Assembly: GCA_003647765.1 (NCBI GenBank)
Contig: QMNM01000112.1
Location: 1-5,817, forward strand
Source of the DNA: Candidatus Cloacimonadota bacterium
Lineage (GTDB): Bacteria; Cloacimonadota; Cloacimonadia; JGIOTU-2; B8-G9
Reading direction: 5' to 3'
Length of the DNA: 5,817 bases
Position numbers and translations under genes: made by a program. Below, piece by piece: positions 5,416 through 5,817 of this stretch. The first letter of the stretch is position 1. Every line of letters begins with the position of its first letter. Below the pieces are notes generated by a model. It ran no database searches, was not told where the DNA came from, and was given only the letters and a program-made list of their open reading frames with translations.

Positions 5416-5817
5416 ATGAATAAATTCTTTTTTGATCAACCTGAACTTCATCTTATATCTGACAAGGACTTTGCATATACACCTATAGTCAAAAAATATG
5501 AAATCCTTTTTCAATATCTAGACCTTTCACATATTAAAACTCACAATCAGGGTGTTGGTTGCTCAGGTTATTCTACACATTCTATGATTAAGGCTTTTAT
5601 TGTCAAAACTTTGGAGCGAATTCCATCTATTCCTGAACTTATCTGGAGATTGCAAAATGAACCTTATCTATCTAAATACATCATCGGATTTAAAACTACT
5701 ATTCCTAATGAATCTCAATTCTATCGATTCTTGAAAAAATTCCATACTGCAAAAATTGAACACTTGATTGCAAAAATCAATAAACATACTCTAAAACTAT
5801 TAGGCAAAAATATTAAC
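5416..5817 (+). CDS. Transposase, N-terminal part (IS4/IS5/IS1182-like DDE type)
   Basis: 134 codons are open from the ATG at 5416 to the window edge. The ATG at 5412 is followed by a stop after two codons and is ruled out. Residues about 50-110 (S-M-I-K-A-F-I-V-K-T-L-E-R-I-P-S-I-P-E-L-I-W-R-L-Q-N-E then I-I-G-F and I-P-N-E-S-Q-F-Y-R-F-L-K-K-F) follow the pattern of the N-terminal domain found before the DDE catalytic domain in IS5/IS1182- and IS4-like transposases, where it reads roughly P-S-x-x-E-L-x-R-R-L ... P-D-E-S-T-F-x-R-F. The catalytic aspartates and glutamate lie beyond the window, so neither exact family nor activity can be judged. In the visible part there is no frameshift or stop. 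Confidence 0.8.
   Translation, partial: MNKFFFDQPELHLISDKDFAYTPIVKKYEILFQYLDLSHIKTHNQGVGCSGYSTHSMIKAFIVKTLERIPSIPELIWRLQNEPYLSKYIIGFKTTIPNESQFYRFLKKFHTAKIEHLIAKINKHTLKLLGKNIN

Larger units (their letters stand above)
5343..5817 (+). mobile_element. Left end of an insertion sequence (right end outside window)
   Basis: A transposase gene facing right runs off the window edge, preceded by a short structured leader. The outer arm of a 12-bp inverted repeat at 5343-5354 lies close to where the element should end, so I take it as the minimum left limit; the true end may be a few tens of bases further left. Neither the right terminal repeat nor a target duplication can be seen. The element stands head to head with the propeller gene pair, and its insertion may have replaced part of that gene's upstream region. 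Confidence 0.6.

Overview
This AT-rich window looks like chromosome or accessory DNA from an uncultured or anaerobic member of the FCB superphylum (Bacteroidota / Cloacimonadota / Marinimicrobia type). The best pointer is that two secreted proteins end in the same roughly 85-residue tail, with an N-Y-P-N-P-F-N-P motif, a FlgD-like Ig fold and a terminal L-L-K. This is the typical C-terminal sorting-domain style of that superphylum. The phylum assignment is an inference from protein style only; there is no rRNA or marker gene here.

Layout, left to right. (1) Positions 1-320, minus strand: the 5' end of an unrecognised secreted protein, cut by the window edge. (2) Positions 351-1794, minus strand: an AbiE-type (type IV) toxin-antitoxin operon. 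The toxin AbiEii (nucleotidyltransferase fold) is intact, with its motifs in place. The antitoxin AbiEi is split by a small frameshift near 1516-1531. Upstream (1809-1864) there is a good sigma70-like promoter with overlapping and nearby inverted repeats that could be AbiEi operators. (3) Positions 1897-5253, minus strand: two tandem genes for large secreted beta-propeller proteins. One is an eight-unit PQQ/BamB-like propeller. The other is a seven-unit SBBP-repeat protein. Both carry the sorting tail. An 88-base gap between them holds a striking GC-rich palindrome with two tandem 9-mers in its loop. (4) Positions 5343-5817, plus strand: the left end of an insertion sequence with the first 134 codons of a DDE-type transposase, running off the right edge. 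A perfect 12-bp inverted repeat surrounds the leader, and its inner arm contains the transposase Shine-Dalgarno sequence.

How the parts work together. The two propeller genes look like a co-oriented pair, possibly one transcript, making surface or secreted proteins. The AbiE pair should form a self-regulated toxin-antitoxin unit whose two genes are coupled by an ATGA overlap. The insertion sequence is independent of both and faces away from the propeller genes. I saw no tRNA, rRNA, CRISPR array or known riboswitch. No stretch longer than about 165 bases lacks a gene. The most promising points to check are the broken antitoxin beside an intact toxin, the palindromic repeat, and the hairpin that may mask the transposase ribosome-binding site.
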